Source: Listeria monocytogenes (GTDB lineage Bacteria; Bacillota; Bacilli; Lactobacillales; Listeriaceae). Taken from it: a stretch of DNA of 64,000 nucleotides. The notes below the pieces were generated by a model. It made no database searches. It saw only the letters and a list, made by a program, of their open reading frames with translations, and was not told the origin of the DNA. How positions within the stretch are numbered: position 1 is the first letter of the stretch; every line of letters starts with the position of its first letter. The translations under genes were made by a program, and so were the position numbers. Positions 1 through 6,921 of this stretch are shown here, piece after piece. The DNA lies in assembly GCF_900187225.1 (NCBI RefSeq), contig NZ_LT906436.1, forward strand, positions 2,667,501 through 2,731,500, given 5' to 3'.

Positions 1-10
1 ATCAGTTTCT

Positions 11-823
11 CTATTTTCTTTTCAGTTTATCCACCCGAAGCAAACTTTTGTTGAGATTCTTAAAGGGTGCTGCGCGTTTCACTTTCATTTTCGGGAACGA
101 TTTTAACATTCGTCGTTCATTAAATTTAAGTTTGCGCATGCTGGCAGCAAGTTCTTTGTCTTGTTTACGTTTTGCTTCAATTTCAGCAATTTTCATATCA
201 ACATTTTCTTGTTTCTTCAAAAGTCCTTCTTCAAATTCTTTCGCTCGTTCTTTTACACTTGCTTTTAGCTCATTCGCTTGTGCATTTAGTTTTTCATTAA
301 ATTCGGCAAGTGCTTTTTGGAATGATAGCATACTTGTGACAGATTTAATCGTATCAATAAGCATCAGAACCACGATGAGCGCAGGAATAATCCAGCCACC
401 CCAGCTTAAAATCCAATCCGCAAATTCGGTGACAAGTGGGTGCAAGAAGCGTACAACGATAATACAAGCAAATCCCCAAAAAATCGAAATCGGCAAGCAA
501 ATTCGACCTTTTACATTGAGTGGCCAGTTGTGATAATCCCACCATGTTGTATGGAATAATGCTTCCAAAATCGTTGCAGTAACATATTCAATTACCGTAC
601 ATATAATCATCGAAAAAATAAATAAGGCCCATAAGTTGTTTTGAAACGGTAAAATCATCATTAAAACTGCCGTTACCCCAAACCCGTAAATGGGGCAATA
701 TGGTCCATACAGAAAACCACGATACACTAACTTCTTTTCTGAAATCGAGCAAAAAACTTCCTCCCAAGCCCATCCAAGAACAGAATAAATGAAGAAGTAT
801 AGGATAAACATATTAATATCCAT
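11..823 (-). CDS. Integral membrane protein, putative ABC-transporter type IV (CmpB/PF06541-like)
   Basis: The 270-aa product has about four to five hydrophobic segments in residues 1-165, including a Trp-rich stretch (residues 15-20, 93-99) and a conserved-looking YGPYCPIYGFG motif near residue 39. A charged, probably coiled-coil cytoplasmic tail follows (about 170-245, Lys/Glu-rich). This N-terminal pattern resembles the family called putative ABC-transporter type IV, whose function is not established. The start is supported by AAAGGAG 8 nt upstream. No transport partner lies beside it, so the name should be read as a family label only. Confidence 0.75.
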   Translation of the reverse strand: MDINMFILYFFIYSVLGWAWEEVFCSISEKKLVYRGFLYGPYCPIYGFGVTAVLMMILPFQNNLWALFIFSMIICTVIEYVTATILEALFHTTWWDYHNWPLNVKGRICLPISIFWGFACIIVVRFLHPLVTEFADWILSWGGWIIPALIVVLMLIDTIKSVTSMLSFQKALAEFNEKLNAQANELKASVKERAKEFEEGLLKKQENVDMKIAEIEAKRKQDKELAASMRKLKFNERRMLKSFPKMKVKRAAPFKNLNKSLLRVDKLKRK

Positions 824-877
824 CTTTTCATCTCCTTTTTGTTTTCTTTTTCACAATCAATTTCATTATAACAGAAA

Positions 878-912
878 TAAGAACTTCTTAACTAAATTAG
901 TCAAAAAGTTCT
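878..912 (-). terminator. Hairpin at the 3' end of the YjbR-like gene
   Basis: The arms at 880-895 and 897-912 are complementary at 14 of 16 positions with a very small loop. They overlap the end of the YjbR-like CDS. The following minus-strand tract is only moderately U-rich, so termination is plausible rather than certain. Confidence 0.45.
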
Positions 913-1259
913 GCTTGTTTATATTTTGGCAACTTATTCTTCGCTTCTGAGTAGGCATGCTGAATTAATGCGCGAATCAAGTCTTTATCTCGTTCTTCTT
1001 CCAATAAAACAGAAATCCAAACTCGTTTATTCATATAATAACCGGGAACGATGGCTGGATTTTCTGCGCGAAGTTGCTCACTTTTTTCGGCATCGCACTT
1101 CAAGGTTAAAATGGGATGCCCATTTTTATTCGTTCCGCGCATTGCCATTAGCTGATCCAAGACATGATAGCGCTCCGCTCCCCATTCTTCTTTAAAAGAA
1201 TACTGGACTCCTTTAAGACCACTGATTTCCTCCCGTATCCAAGCAAATTCATCGCTCAT
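897..1259 (-). CDS. MmcQ/YjbR family (CyaY-like fold) protein
   Basis: This is a 120-aa protein of the usual length for the MmcQ/YjbR family. It has a central LTLKCDAEKSEQLRAENP segment and PGYYMNKRVWISVLL, which match the family pattern as I know it. The family adopts a CyaY-like fold and its biochemical role is unclear. The start codon overlaps the stop of the upstream VOC gene by 4 nt (ATGA), so the two are translationally coupled and presumably one transcript. Confidence 0.8.
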   Translation of the reverse strand: MSDEFAWIREEISGLKGVQYSFKEEWGAERYHVLDQLMAMRGTNKNGHPILTLKCDAEKSEQLRAENPAIVPGYYMNKRVWISVLLEEERDKDLIRALIQHAYSEAKNKLPKYKQAELFD

Positions 1260-1624
1260 TGTGCGGGCTCCAAAATCATAATCTTATTGCCATCTGGGTC
1301 AAGTAAATTCAGTTCACGTCCGCCCCACTCAGCCACACGAGGTTCTGGTGTCTCCACTCCCGCTGTTTGAAGTTCCCGGTACATCTCATCCAAACTAGTA
1401 TCACACGAGAAAACAAACTCCACTTTAGATTCGCTTGCTTCGCCCCATTTGCTATTATTCCAAACAATAATCCCGGGAGCCTTTTCAGAAAAACCTAATT
1501 TCGCTCCGTCATAATTGTCGTACCCTTCGAATACTATCGGAATTCCCAATTTTTCGTGATAAAACGCAACCAACGCCGCCGGATCTTGTGTGGAAATATT
1601 TGTACAAACAAATTCATTAATCAT
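1256..1624 (-). CDS. VOC (glyoxalase/bleomycin-resistance) superfamily protein
   Basis: The product has 122 aa with the beta-alpha-beta-beta-beta halves of a vicinal-oxygen-chelate protein: an N-terminal NISTQDPAALVAFYHEKLG and a C-terminal GGRELNLLDPDGNKIMIL ending in the usual acidic metal-ligand position. I place the start at 1624 because GGAGGTG lies 6 nt upstream of it; the longer frame opening at 1639 would use that ribosome binding site as coding sequence. The substrate is unknown. The gene is co-transcribed with the YjbR-like gene. Confidence 0.85.
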   Translation of the reverse strand: MINEFVCTNISTQDPAALVAFYHEKLGIPIVFEGYDNYDGAKLGFSEKAPGIIVWNNSKWGEASESKVEFVFSCDTSLDEMYRELQTAGVETPEPRVAEWGGRELNLLDPDGNKIMILEPAQ

Positions 1625-1669
1625 TTTAAGCACCTCCATATCATTAGTTTAACAAAGCATTTACGTTTT

Positions 1670-2476
1670 TCATTGTATATTTGCGACATTTTGCAGAAAA
1701 ATTTGCTTCATTTCTTCTGGGGTATGATTACTATATCGTTTAAATTGTTTAATTAAGTGAGCCTGGTCCGTAAACCCATGAAGATAAGCAAGTTCAGCGC
1801 CCGGCACACTTGGATTCTCATATAATGCCTGTAATACTTTTTGGAAACGAATAAGTTTTGCTGTCTGTTTAGGTGCAAGTCCCATGTGTTTTTGAAACAG
1901 CCGTTCTAACTGCCGAACAGATACAGCTCCTAACGCAAATTGATTGGGGTTTTGTAGTAACTTATCAATACTGTTTAAAAAATCAGGATGGACTTGCTTG
2001 CCAAGCATCATTAATTTTCGCAGTAAAAATTCTTCTAATAAAGCTATTCTTTCACTGTTCGTCGTCATTTCAGCAAACCTCTCTTGAAAAAACGAAACAA
2101 ATCCAGCAAACATCTCTTCCGGCTCTTTTACCCGATTCATGCTACCAGTCAAGTCCTGTTTGACAAATAAAAATAACGACCACGCATAAAATCGCACGGC
2201 AAAAAGCTCGGTATTACTTTCATCGTCAGACTCAAACGATGCATCACTAACGCCAACAAATATAGCATCCGTCACTAGCCCTGTTTTACTATCAATTGTA
2301 AAAATAATATCCGCACATAAATCAGGAACCACTAAATTATTTCCCGGGAAATTCTTATCATCTGCCTCCCAAAAACAGCGAATATAGCCTGTAAGAGCTG
2401 CACTCGGTAGATATTCTTTATAGCCAGCACGCTTTGGTGTAGCTACAATGGGATAAAACGTTTCTAGCTTAGCCAT
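1670..2476 (-). CDS. AraC-family transcriptional regulator
   Basis: In this 268-aa protein the last 90 residues form the AraC double helix-turn-helix, with SVRQLERLFQKHMGLAPKQTAKLIRF as the first and LAYLHGFTDQAHLIKQFKRY as the second recognition region. The N-terminal 160 residues resemble the unnamed sensor domain of regulators in the YobQ/DUF6597 group; no ligand can be assigned. The start has AAAGGGGG upstream. The gene is divergent from the UspA gene, which leaves 115 bp for both promoters. Confidence 0.88.
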   Translation of the reverse strand: MAKLETFYPIVATPKRAGYKEYLPSAALTGYIRCFWEADDKNFPGNNLVVPDLCADIIFTIDSKTGLVTDAIFVGVSDASFESDDESNTELFAVRFYAWSLFLFVKQDLTGSMNRVKEPEEMFAGFVSFFQERFAEMTTNSERIALLEEFLLRKLMMLGKQVHPDFLNSIDKLLQNPNQFALGAVSVRQLERLFQKHMGLAPKQTAKLIRFQKVLQALYENPSVPGAELAYLHGFTDQAHLIKQFKRYSNHTPEEMKQIFLQNVANIQ

Positions 2477-2526
2477 AAAGAGACCCCCTTTTCCTCATAG
2501 TACCACAAAATTTTCTCTTTAATCAT

Positions 2527-2551
2527 GCTTCTTTCTTTTATTTATGGGTAT
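2527..2551 (+). promoter_or_regulatory. Candidate sigma-B promoter of the uspA-rpiB pair
   Basis: GCTTCT at 2527-2532 and GGGTAT at 2546-2551 resemble the general-stress sigma-B elements GTTT and GGGTAT with an allowed spacing. The -35 has one mismatch. I recall this universal stress gene being in the listerial sigma-B regulon, which agrees, but the sequence alone is only suggestive. Confidence 0.5.
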
Positions 2552-2591
2552 TAAGTAAATAAGGGGAAAACTTTTGAGAGGGTGATACAAA

Positions 2592-3062
2592 ATGTCTGCT
2601 TACAAACGGATTCTTGTTGGTGTAGATGGATCAAATGAAGCGGAAGCCGCGCTAAGACGAGCTGTTCAATTTGCCAAAATGGATGGTGCTACGCTTGGTA
2701 TTGGCTTTGTCGCGGATGTTCGTCGGATTGCACCATTAATCGATTATGAACAAACCTATGCCAAAAAAGCCAAAGCTTACGGAGAAGAATTAGTTGATAT
2801 GTACAAAAAAGAAGCCGAAAAAGCTGGCGTAGCGCACGTTGAAACTTTTGTTCACTTTGGTACGCCAAAAACTACCTTCAATAAAAAAATAACGCGAAAT
2901 TTTGAACCCGATTTAATTTTAGTTGGAGCAACTGGACTTTCGGCAACAGAACAATTTATTCTTGGTAGTGTTTCTGAATATACGGCCGCCCATGCACCTT
3001 GCGACGTTATTATTGTTCACGCAAAACCTTGGCGCAACAGAAAGACTGTCGAAAAACTCTAA
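2592..3062 (+). CDS. Universal stress protein UspA family
   Basis: This 156-aa single-domain Usp opens with ILVGVDGSNEAEAALRRAV and carries the ATP-binding signature VGATG...ILGSVSEY near residues 117-133 (G-2x-G-9x-G-S/T). It should therefore be an ATP-binding UspA-type cytoplasmic stress protein. GAGAGGGTGAT lies just upstream of the start. RpiB begins 45 bp downstream without a terminator between, so the two are probably co-transcribed from the stress-type promoter. Confidence 0.9.
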   Translation: MSAYKRILVGVDGSNEAEAALRRAVQFAKMDGATLGIGFVADVRRIAPLIDYEQTYAKKAKAYGEELVDMYKKEAEKAGVAHVETFVHFGTPKTTFNKKITRNFEPDLILVGATGLSATEQFILGSVSEYTAAHAPCDVIIVHAKPWRNRKTVEKL

Positions 3063-3107
3063 TTCATGTATAATGAAGGTATTGATTATACGGCAGGAGG
3101 AGAAAAA

Positions 3108-3563
3108 ATGACAGTTAGTAAAGTTGCCATTGCTTCAGACCATGGCGGAATTGAATTACGAAAAAGTATTATTTCTTATCTTGAAAGTGTTGGTATTAGT
3201 TATGAGGAATTTGGCCCCGAAACACCAGAATCAGTGGACTACCCGGGACTCGCTATTACCGTTAGTGAAAAAGTTGTTAACCAAGAAGTTGACCGCGGCA
3301 TTTTAGTTTGTGGTACAGGCATTGGTATGAGTATTGCAGCTAATAAAGTAAAAGGTATTCGTTGCGCGCTTGTTGGTGATACATTTAGCGCTCATGCAAC
3401 GCGTGAACATAATGATACAAATGTCCTTGCGCTTGGAGCGAGAGTCATAGGTCCAGGGCTAGCAGAAGACATTGTCAAAATTTGGCTAAACACCGATTAC
3501 GAAGGTGGCCGACATGCAAACCGTGTTGGACAAATTACAGCGTACGAAGATAGCCACGCTTAA
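3108..3563 (+). CDS. rpiB: RpiB/LacAB-family sugar-phosphate isomerase (ribose-5-phosphate isomerase B)
   Basis: The product is 151 aa, as expected for RpiB. Visible motifs are AIASDHGGIELR at the N-terminus, the active-site loop LVCGTGIGMSIAANK with its catalytic Cys, and ALGARV. It interconverts ribose 5-phosphate and ribulose 5-phosphate, or possibly a related aldose/ketose pair, in the pentose phosphate pathway. The start at 3108 is chosen because AGGAGGAG sits 7 nt upstream; the in-frame ATG at 3066 has none. It is linked to uspA and closed by the terminator at 3575. Confidence 0.88.
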   Translation: MTVSKVAIASDHGGIELRKSIISYLESVGISYEEFGPETPESVDYPGLAITVSEKVVNQEVDRGILVCGTGIGMSIAANKVKGIRCALVGDTFSAHATREHNDTNVLALGARVIGPGLAEDIVKIWLNTDYEGGRHANRVGQITAYEDSHA

Positions 3564-3574
3564 AAAATAATCAT

Positions 3575-3610
3575 AACGACCAAGTCTAATTATGGACTTG
3601 GTCGTTTTTT
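3575..3610 (+). terminator. Intrinsic terminator after rpiB
   Basis: A perfect 12-bp inverted repeat (AACGACCAAGTC / GACTTGGTCGTT) has an 8-nt loop and runs directly into a T tract. Confidence 0.93.
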
Positions 3611-3684
3611 ATAGCCATTTTATTAATTGTTCACAAATAGTAATTTCTTCCCTTTTTAATATCACAAATGAGAATATTTACGCA

Positions 3685-3713
3685 TTGCAAACAAGAACAT
3701 TTGTTCGTATAAT
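3685..3713 (+). promoter_or_regulatory. SOS promoter with embedded LexA box for yolD-uvrX
   Basis: TTGCAA (3685-3690) and TATAAT (3708-3713) are 17 bp apart. The spacer holds AAGAACATTTGTTCGT, whose core GAAC-N4-GTTC at 3695-3706 fits the Bacillus/Listeria LexA operator. LexA bound here would cover the spacer and the -10, giving DNA-damage induction of the two genes downstream. Confidence 0.9.
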
Positions 3714-3760
3714 ATATATAAGCATTAGCTAATTATTTGAAATATTGGAGGTGTCATCAT

Positions 3761-4102
3761 ATGAGCTATCAAGATCGTGGCATGAAGAAATGGGGCGGTT
3801 TTTTATTAAGTGAACATACTGAAGCGATGCAAAACGCTGAGCCAACGTTAGTATGGAAAGAAGCTATGACTACAGAATTTATCGAGAGCGTACTAGCTAG
3901 CGCGATGACACATCAGTCTACGCTTATTATCCAGAAAAAGCCGCTAGATCCAGAAGCATTTCCCGAAAACGATATTATCGGTCGTATTTCAGGAGTGGAA
4001 AACAACATTATTTATATTAAAAACTCTGACGGTGTTATCCCGCTTTCCTTCTCTGCTATCCGAAACGTAGAAGAAAGGAGTGTCGACAAATGGTACAAGT
4101 AG
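3761..4102 (+). CDS. YolD-like protein of the SOS polymerase cassette
   Basis: This 113-aa protein begins MSYQDRGMKKWGGFLLSEH, the typical opening of YolD-like proteins, which in Firmicutes precede Y-family polymerases and have been compared to UmuD-like partners. The start at 3761 has GGAGGTG 7 nt upstream; the ATG at 3737 is unsupported. The 3' end overlaps the start of uvrX by 13 nt. Expression should follow the LexA box at 3695. Confidence 0.85.
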   Translation: MSYQDRGMKKWGGFLLSEHTEAMQNAEPTLVWKEAMTTEFIESVLASAMTHQSTLIIQKKPLDPEAFPENDIIGRISGVENNIIYIKNSDGVIPLSFSAIRNVEERSVDKWYK

Positions 4103-5371
4103 AAGACTACAGCCGTGCACCGCGCCGAGATATTTTGTGCATCGATATTAAATCGTTTTTTCGCTTCGGTTGAATGTGTCAAACGCCGACTGAATCCGCT
4201 TGAAGCTTATTTAGTCGTCATGAGCAACGCTGACCGATCTGGCGGCCTCGTTTTAGCCGCCACACCAAAAATGAAACAAGTGCATCACATCAAAACTGGC
4301 TCAAGAATGTACGAACTGCCCACTTGGGACAAGCGAATTATTATCGCACCCCCACGAATGAAACTATATTTAAAAGTAAATGCGATGATCCAAGCCATTT
4401 TCAGACGTTATGTTCCCGCTGAGTTTATTCACGTTTATAGTATTGATGAATGTTTTTTAGATGTGACTGGGTCGCATTTGCTGTTTGGAAGTACCGAGGA
4501 AATTGTTCGTAAAATCCAGCGTGACATTTTAGAAGAGCTGCGCCTCTATGTCACAGTTGGAATCGGCGACAACCCCCTTCTTGCCAAACTCGCGCTCGAT
4601 AATGTTGCCAAAAATCGCGATGATGGGATAGCTGAATGGCGCTACGAGCATGTTCCCGAAACCATTTGGAAGATTAGGCATTTGGATGACGTGTGCGGAA
4701 TTGGACGTCGGACTGCTGTTCGCCTGCAAAAAATGGGAATCTTCAATATGTATCAACTAAGCCAAACGCCGCCACAAGTATTGAAAAACGTAATGGGTGT
4801 AGTCGGTGAGCAACTTTATTATCATGCTCACGGAATCGATTATAGCCTTTTAAACGAAAAATATGTGCCTGTTAGTAAAAGCTACGGAAAAAGCCAAATT
4901 CTTGAAAAAGACTATCACGTACCCGCGGAAGTAGAAATTGTTATTCGCGAAATGGTCGAGGAAGTAGCAATGCGTTTGCGCCAAAATCATGTGGATACTG
5001 CTGTTATTCACCTAAGTGTTGGCTACAGTAAATACAGCATAAAAAAAGGATTCAGCCATCAAGCTAAAATCCCTCCTACTAGTAGTAGTCATGCGCTTAT
5101 TCCTTATTTCCTCCAACTATTTAGACGTTACGATGAACGCGAACCCGTACGCTCCATTGCTATTTCATGCGGTAAGATTACTTTAAAAACCGGACTACAG
5201 CTCAATTTATTTGAAGATTTTACCCAAACTTTAAATCATGAGCAATTAGAAATAACTGTCGACAAAATCCGTTCGCGCTATGGTTTTAAATCACTTATGC
5301 ATGCAAGCAGTTTGTTAAATGGAGCGACTGGCTTAAAACGTTCTGAAATGGTTGGCGGTCATAAAGGTTAA
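4090..5371 (+). pseudogene. uvrX: Y-family DNA polymerase (UvrX/UmuC-like), frameshifted near the start
   Basis: Translation from the ATG at 4090 gives a normal UvrX beginning that reaches the metal-binding DIKSFF, then stops at 4171-4173. The rest, from FFASVEC, continues in another frame to 5371. The break is a run of six Ts at 4156-4161, where five would keep DIKSFFASVEC intact. The downstream part is otherwise complete: SIDECFLDVT with the second acidic pair, helix-hairpin-helix DVCGIGRRTAVRL, and a beta-clamp motif QLNLF near the C-terminus. The alternative ATG at 4115 yields a 418-aa protein that lacks the first catalytic Asp. Either this gene is inactive here, or the T run is a sequencing error or is corrected by slippage. 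An intact product would be about 426 aa. Confidence 0.85.
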
Positions 5372-5372
5372 T

Positions 5373-6185
5373 TTATTCTGGTTTTACGCGGAATAAGAAG
5401 TCTTGCACCATCGTCGTGAAGATTTTCGGTTGTTCAATTTGTAAATTATGACCTGCAAAATCAAGAATAGCAATCGATGCATGTGGGTATTTTTCGAGCA
5501 ACGTTAGTCCGTCTGCATAACCCACGTGATCATCTTGACGACCAAATAAGAATAATGCAGGTACATCGAATTGCACTTTTTCGTCTGGATCAAAGCTCAG
5601 CTCATAGTTCGCAGATAATCGGTCTAAAAATTCTCCATCTGCATTAATCATTCCAGCCATCACTTCTGCCAAGAAACGATTCCAGTTTCTTGCTGTTAAA
5701 ATGACGCCACTTTTTGAAAAGTATGCTCGGTCTTCTTTTGATAGTGACTGGACAAAGGTATCGTCTTGGTACATGACTTTTTGTTCGGGTAGCGTTCTTC
5801 TTTCTTTTTCAGGATAAATGACTGGACAAATAAGCAAGACTCCGAGTACTCTATCTGGCATTTTCGCTGCGATTCCGCGAGTTAAATAGCCACCATACGA
5901 TTCTCCAGCGAGTACAAATTGCTCGCCCGGAATTACCGCTTCAATAAATTCTAGTAAAAGCGTGAGTACATGGTCAGCATTTTGAATTGAGTCGTAATTC
6001 TCGGTTTTCCCCATTCCAGGCAAATCCAAATATATGCGTGAGAACGAGCTTTCCTTATCAAAGACTGGCTCCATACAACCAATCATCAGCTGCGAATCAG
6101 GAGCAAAGCCATGAATCATTATTATCGGTATTCCTTCACCATATTTTTCATAATAAACGTCTACGCTACGGATTGTTTTATGCAT
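5373..6185 (-). CDS. Alpha/beta-hydrolase (esterase/lipase-like)
   Basis: This 270-aa protein has the oxyanion region IHGFAPDS, the nucleophile elbow GESYGG with Ser96, an acid candidate in LFGRQDD and the catalytic His in FAGHNLQIEQP near the C-terminus. No signal peptide is present, so it is cytoplasmic, and its substrate is unknown. AGGAGG precedes the start. It begins only 40 bp after the kdpE stop on the same strand with no hairpin between, so it may be read through from kdp. It meets uvrX tail to tail with 1 bp between stops. Confidence 0.85.
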   Translation of the reverse strand: MHKTIRSVDVYYEKYGEGIPIIMIHGFAPDSQLMIGCMEPVFDKESSFSRIYLDLPGMGKTENYDSIQNADHVLTLLLEFIEAVIPGEQFVLAGESYGGYLTRGIAAKMPDRVLGVLLICPVIYPEKERRTLPEQKVMYQDDTFVQSLSKEDRAYFSKSGVILTARNWNRFLAEVMAGMINADGEFLDRLSANYELSFDPDEKVQFDVPALFLFGRQDDHVGYADGLTLLEKYPHASIAILDFAGHNLQIEQPKIFTTMVQDFLFRVKPE

Positions 6186-6225
6186 ATTAATTCCTCCTGG
6201 CGTTTATTTTTATCATAACATATTA

Positions 6226-6921
6226 TTATTCTTCTGCCATCCGGTATCCAACCCCAACTTCTGTCAAAATGTATGCAGGTTCTGCCGGATTTTTTTCAAT
6301 TTTACGTCGGATGTTACTCATATTGACTCGAAGCGCTTGATTTTCACTTGGATAAGGCCCCCAAATTTCTCGAATAATAAAGTCATGTGTAAGGACTTTT
6401 CCAGCGTGGCGAGCTAACAGGAGTAAAATTTTATATTCAATCGGCGTAAAATGGATTTCCGTATCGTCCATTTTGACAAGTCGGCGGTCGTCATCAATAT
6501 ACAGGTCTTGAATGCGAATAATATGGTCATTTGGCGATTCTTTACTGCTTGGCTGAATGTGTCGTAGCGCTGTTCGAATACGCGCGAGGAGTTCCGATGT
6601 GCCGAATGGTTTCGTAATATAATCATCTGCGCCAAGATCAAGCGCAGTTACTTTTTCCCGTTCGTGATCCCGCGCGGATACAACAATAATCGGCACTTTT
6701 GACCAAACACGAATATCCCGAAGCACGTCTAGTCCTTCCATATCTGGCAAACCAAGGTCAAGCAACACTACATCCGGCGAATGGCTAGCCGTCTGTTCTA
6801 GCGCTTCTTTTCCATTCACTGCTTTAATCACCGAGTAATCGCTCGCCGTCAAAACAGCCGAAATAAAATTACTGATGCCATCTTCATCTTCCACAATTAG
6901 CACAAGCCGCTTGCTGTTCAT
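6226..6921 (-). CDS. kdpE: KdpE response regulator
   Basis: This 231-aa OmpR/PhoB-type regulator has a receiver domain with acidic pocket VEDED (10-14), phospho-acceptor Asp55 in VVLLDLGLPD and the switch Lys in ADDYITKPF. The C-terminal winged helix contains HFTPIEYKILLLLARHAGKVLT and VGVGYRM. It is phosphorylated by KdpD and activates kdpFABC at low potassium or osmotic stress. It overlaps kdpD by 4 nt (ATGA), so the pair is coupled. In this arrangement the sensor and regulator are the last genes of the kdp operon. Confidence 0.95.
   Translation of the reverse strand: MNSKRLVLIVEDEDGISNFISAVLTASDYSVIKAVNGKEALEQTASHSPDVVLLDLGLPDMEGLDVLRDIRVWSKVPIIVVSARDHEREKVTALDLGADDYITKPFGTSELLARIRTALRHIQPSSKESPNDHIIRIQDLYIDDDRRLVKMDDTEIHFTPIEYKILLLLARHAGKVLTHDFIIREIWGPYPSENQALRVNMSNIRRKIEKNPAEPAYILTEVGVGYRMAEE

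Noticed and set aside
4115-4170. ATG 4115 as the true start of the polymerase
   Set aside because: The first residues are out-of-frame translation of the real N-terminus, no ribosome binding site precedes it and the catalytic Asp of DIKSFF would be lost.
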